From Xanthomonas floridensis (GTDB lineage: Bacteria; Pseudomonadota; Gammaproteobacteria; Xanthomonadales; Xanthomonadaceae), in the NCBI RefSeq assembly GCF_001642575.1, contig NZ_LXNG01000013.1, forward strand, positions 57,431 to 121,430: DNA of 64,000 nucleotides, written 5' to 3'. Below the pieces are notes generated by a model, which had not been told where the DNA came from, did no database searches, and was given only the letters and a program-made list of their open reading frames with translations. Positions 63,477-64,000 of the stretch are shown piece by piece; position 1 is the stretch's first letter, and every line of letters begins with the position of its first letter. The position numbers and the translations under genes are program-made.

Positions 63477-64000
63477 CTGGTCGGGCGGCGACGTCAGGAC
63501 AGCTCGGTTGGCGTCTAGTCATGCGGCTTTGCGCTCGCCTGCTCTCGCCTCGCTGCACGGAGAACCGAACAAGACCTTTTCCCCGCCTGCGGGGGGAAGG
63601 TGCCCGAAGGGCGGATGGGGACGAGGTCCAGTGCAGCACTGTCCACTGTTTCAAGTGCAGATTGCGCGCCTTGCAAATCGCAAAGCAGCAACATCGTCTG
63701 GGTGAGCATTGCGCCCATGCCTCTCGGCTGAGCTGGAGGAAAGCCTCAGAGCCACCCTCATCCGGCGCTGCGCGCCACCTTCTCCCGTTGACGGGAGAAG
63801 GGAGCAAAACAAGGCGTTTCGGGCGCGGAGGACAGCTGCCCCCCTTATCTCTTGGCGATCTGCCAGATTAGGAGTCGAGAGGCGGCGTGGTCGACCGATA
63901 ACCCCTTGGTCTTGCCGACCGCGGGAGAGCCAGCTCGCCACGCCGCAATCTCCTGGCAAACGCCCGAACAGTTGCTCGAGTAGGCGCTCGTAACGATAAG
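63463..64000. other. Upstream flank of the his operon with repeats
   Basis: Two half-elements of the CCCTCATCCG/CCTTCTCCCG intergenic repeat family are visible (about 63580-63620 and 63752-63800), pointing away from each other. From 63840 to the window end no gene is recognised. Confidence 0.6.

Noticed and set aside
63709..63993. Frames near the window end possibly belonging to an insertion sequence
   Set aside because: No terminal repeats or transposase motif visible; overlaps an intergenic repeat.

Overview
The window is a high-GC chromosome segment from a Xanthomonas species (Gammaproteobacteria, Lysobacteraceae). The strongest evidence is a complete rpf cluster, the DSF cell-cell signalling and pathogenicity locus. 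Its proteins keep the residue numbering known for X. campestris: RpfF Glu141/Glu161, RpfC His198/Asp512/His657 and RpfG Asp80/His231-Asp232. A separate rpfH is present; from memory this gene was reported missing in X. citri-like genomes, so a campestris-like lineage is inferred but not shown. No rRNA, tRNA, CRISPR array, prophage or intact insertion sequence was found.

Layout. 1-4845: partial acnB, a VapB/VapC pair and acnA (rpfA). 5124-16544: lipoprotein gene, rpfB, rpfF, then convergent rpfC-rpfH-rpfG, lysS, prfB (with its programmed frameshift) and rpfD. 16737-19259: acyltransferase and DUF1176 genes. 19300-20440: an array of cloverleaf-like palindromic repeats. 20502-28499 (minus): one tightly packed operon carA-orf-carB-greA-rpfE-recJ, followed upstream by dapB. 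30088-35618 (minus): MOSC protein, aminotransferase, small membrane protein and the feoA-feoB-small-membrane-protein iron operon with a possible Fur box. 35733-38818: four genes of branched-chain acyl-CoA breakdown. 38919-39871: EF-P-like efpL and a lipoprotein. 40322-42486: Lnb-like (DUF4105) and DUF2388 proteins. 42521-45390: D-2-hydroxyglutarate dehydrogenase-like gene divergent from serA. 45700-49402: Nudix gene and two paralogous amino-acid permeases. 50092-52047: mtnB-mtnD-mtnC methionine salvage. 52565-55551: C13-peptidase lipoprotein and metallophosphatase genes with a candidate iron-regulated small RNA between them. 55961-63422 (minus): a complete histidine operon led by a TrpR-like regulator gene whose start abuts a 13-bp perfect inverted repeat.

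How the genes work together. RpfB and RpfF handle fatty acyl substrates and DSF; RpfC senses DSF and signals to RpfG, which degrades cyclic di-GMP. RpfA, RpfD and RpfE are further regulators or metabolic genes from the same cluster. Carbamoyl phosphate synthase is co-transcribed with transcription (GreA) and DNA repair (RecJ) genes. SerA and the D-2-HG dehydrogenase probably couple serine synthesis to removal of D-2-hydroxyglutarate.

The least explained items are the alternating-orientation 102/94-bp palindromic array and its second copy near 49.6-49.9 kb, the candidate Fur-controlled RNA at 53.6-53.8 kb, the operator of the his operon, and the stand-alone sensor module RpfH. All identifications come from reading the sequence; no database search was run.
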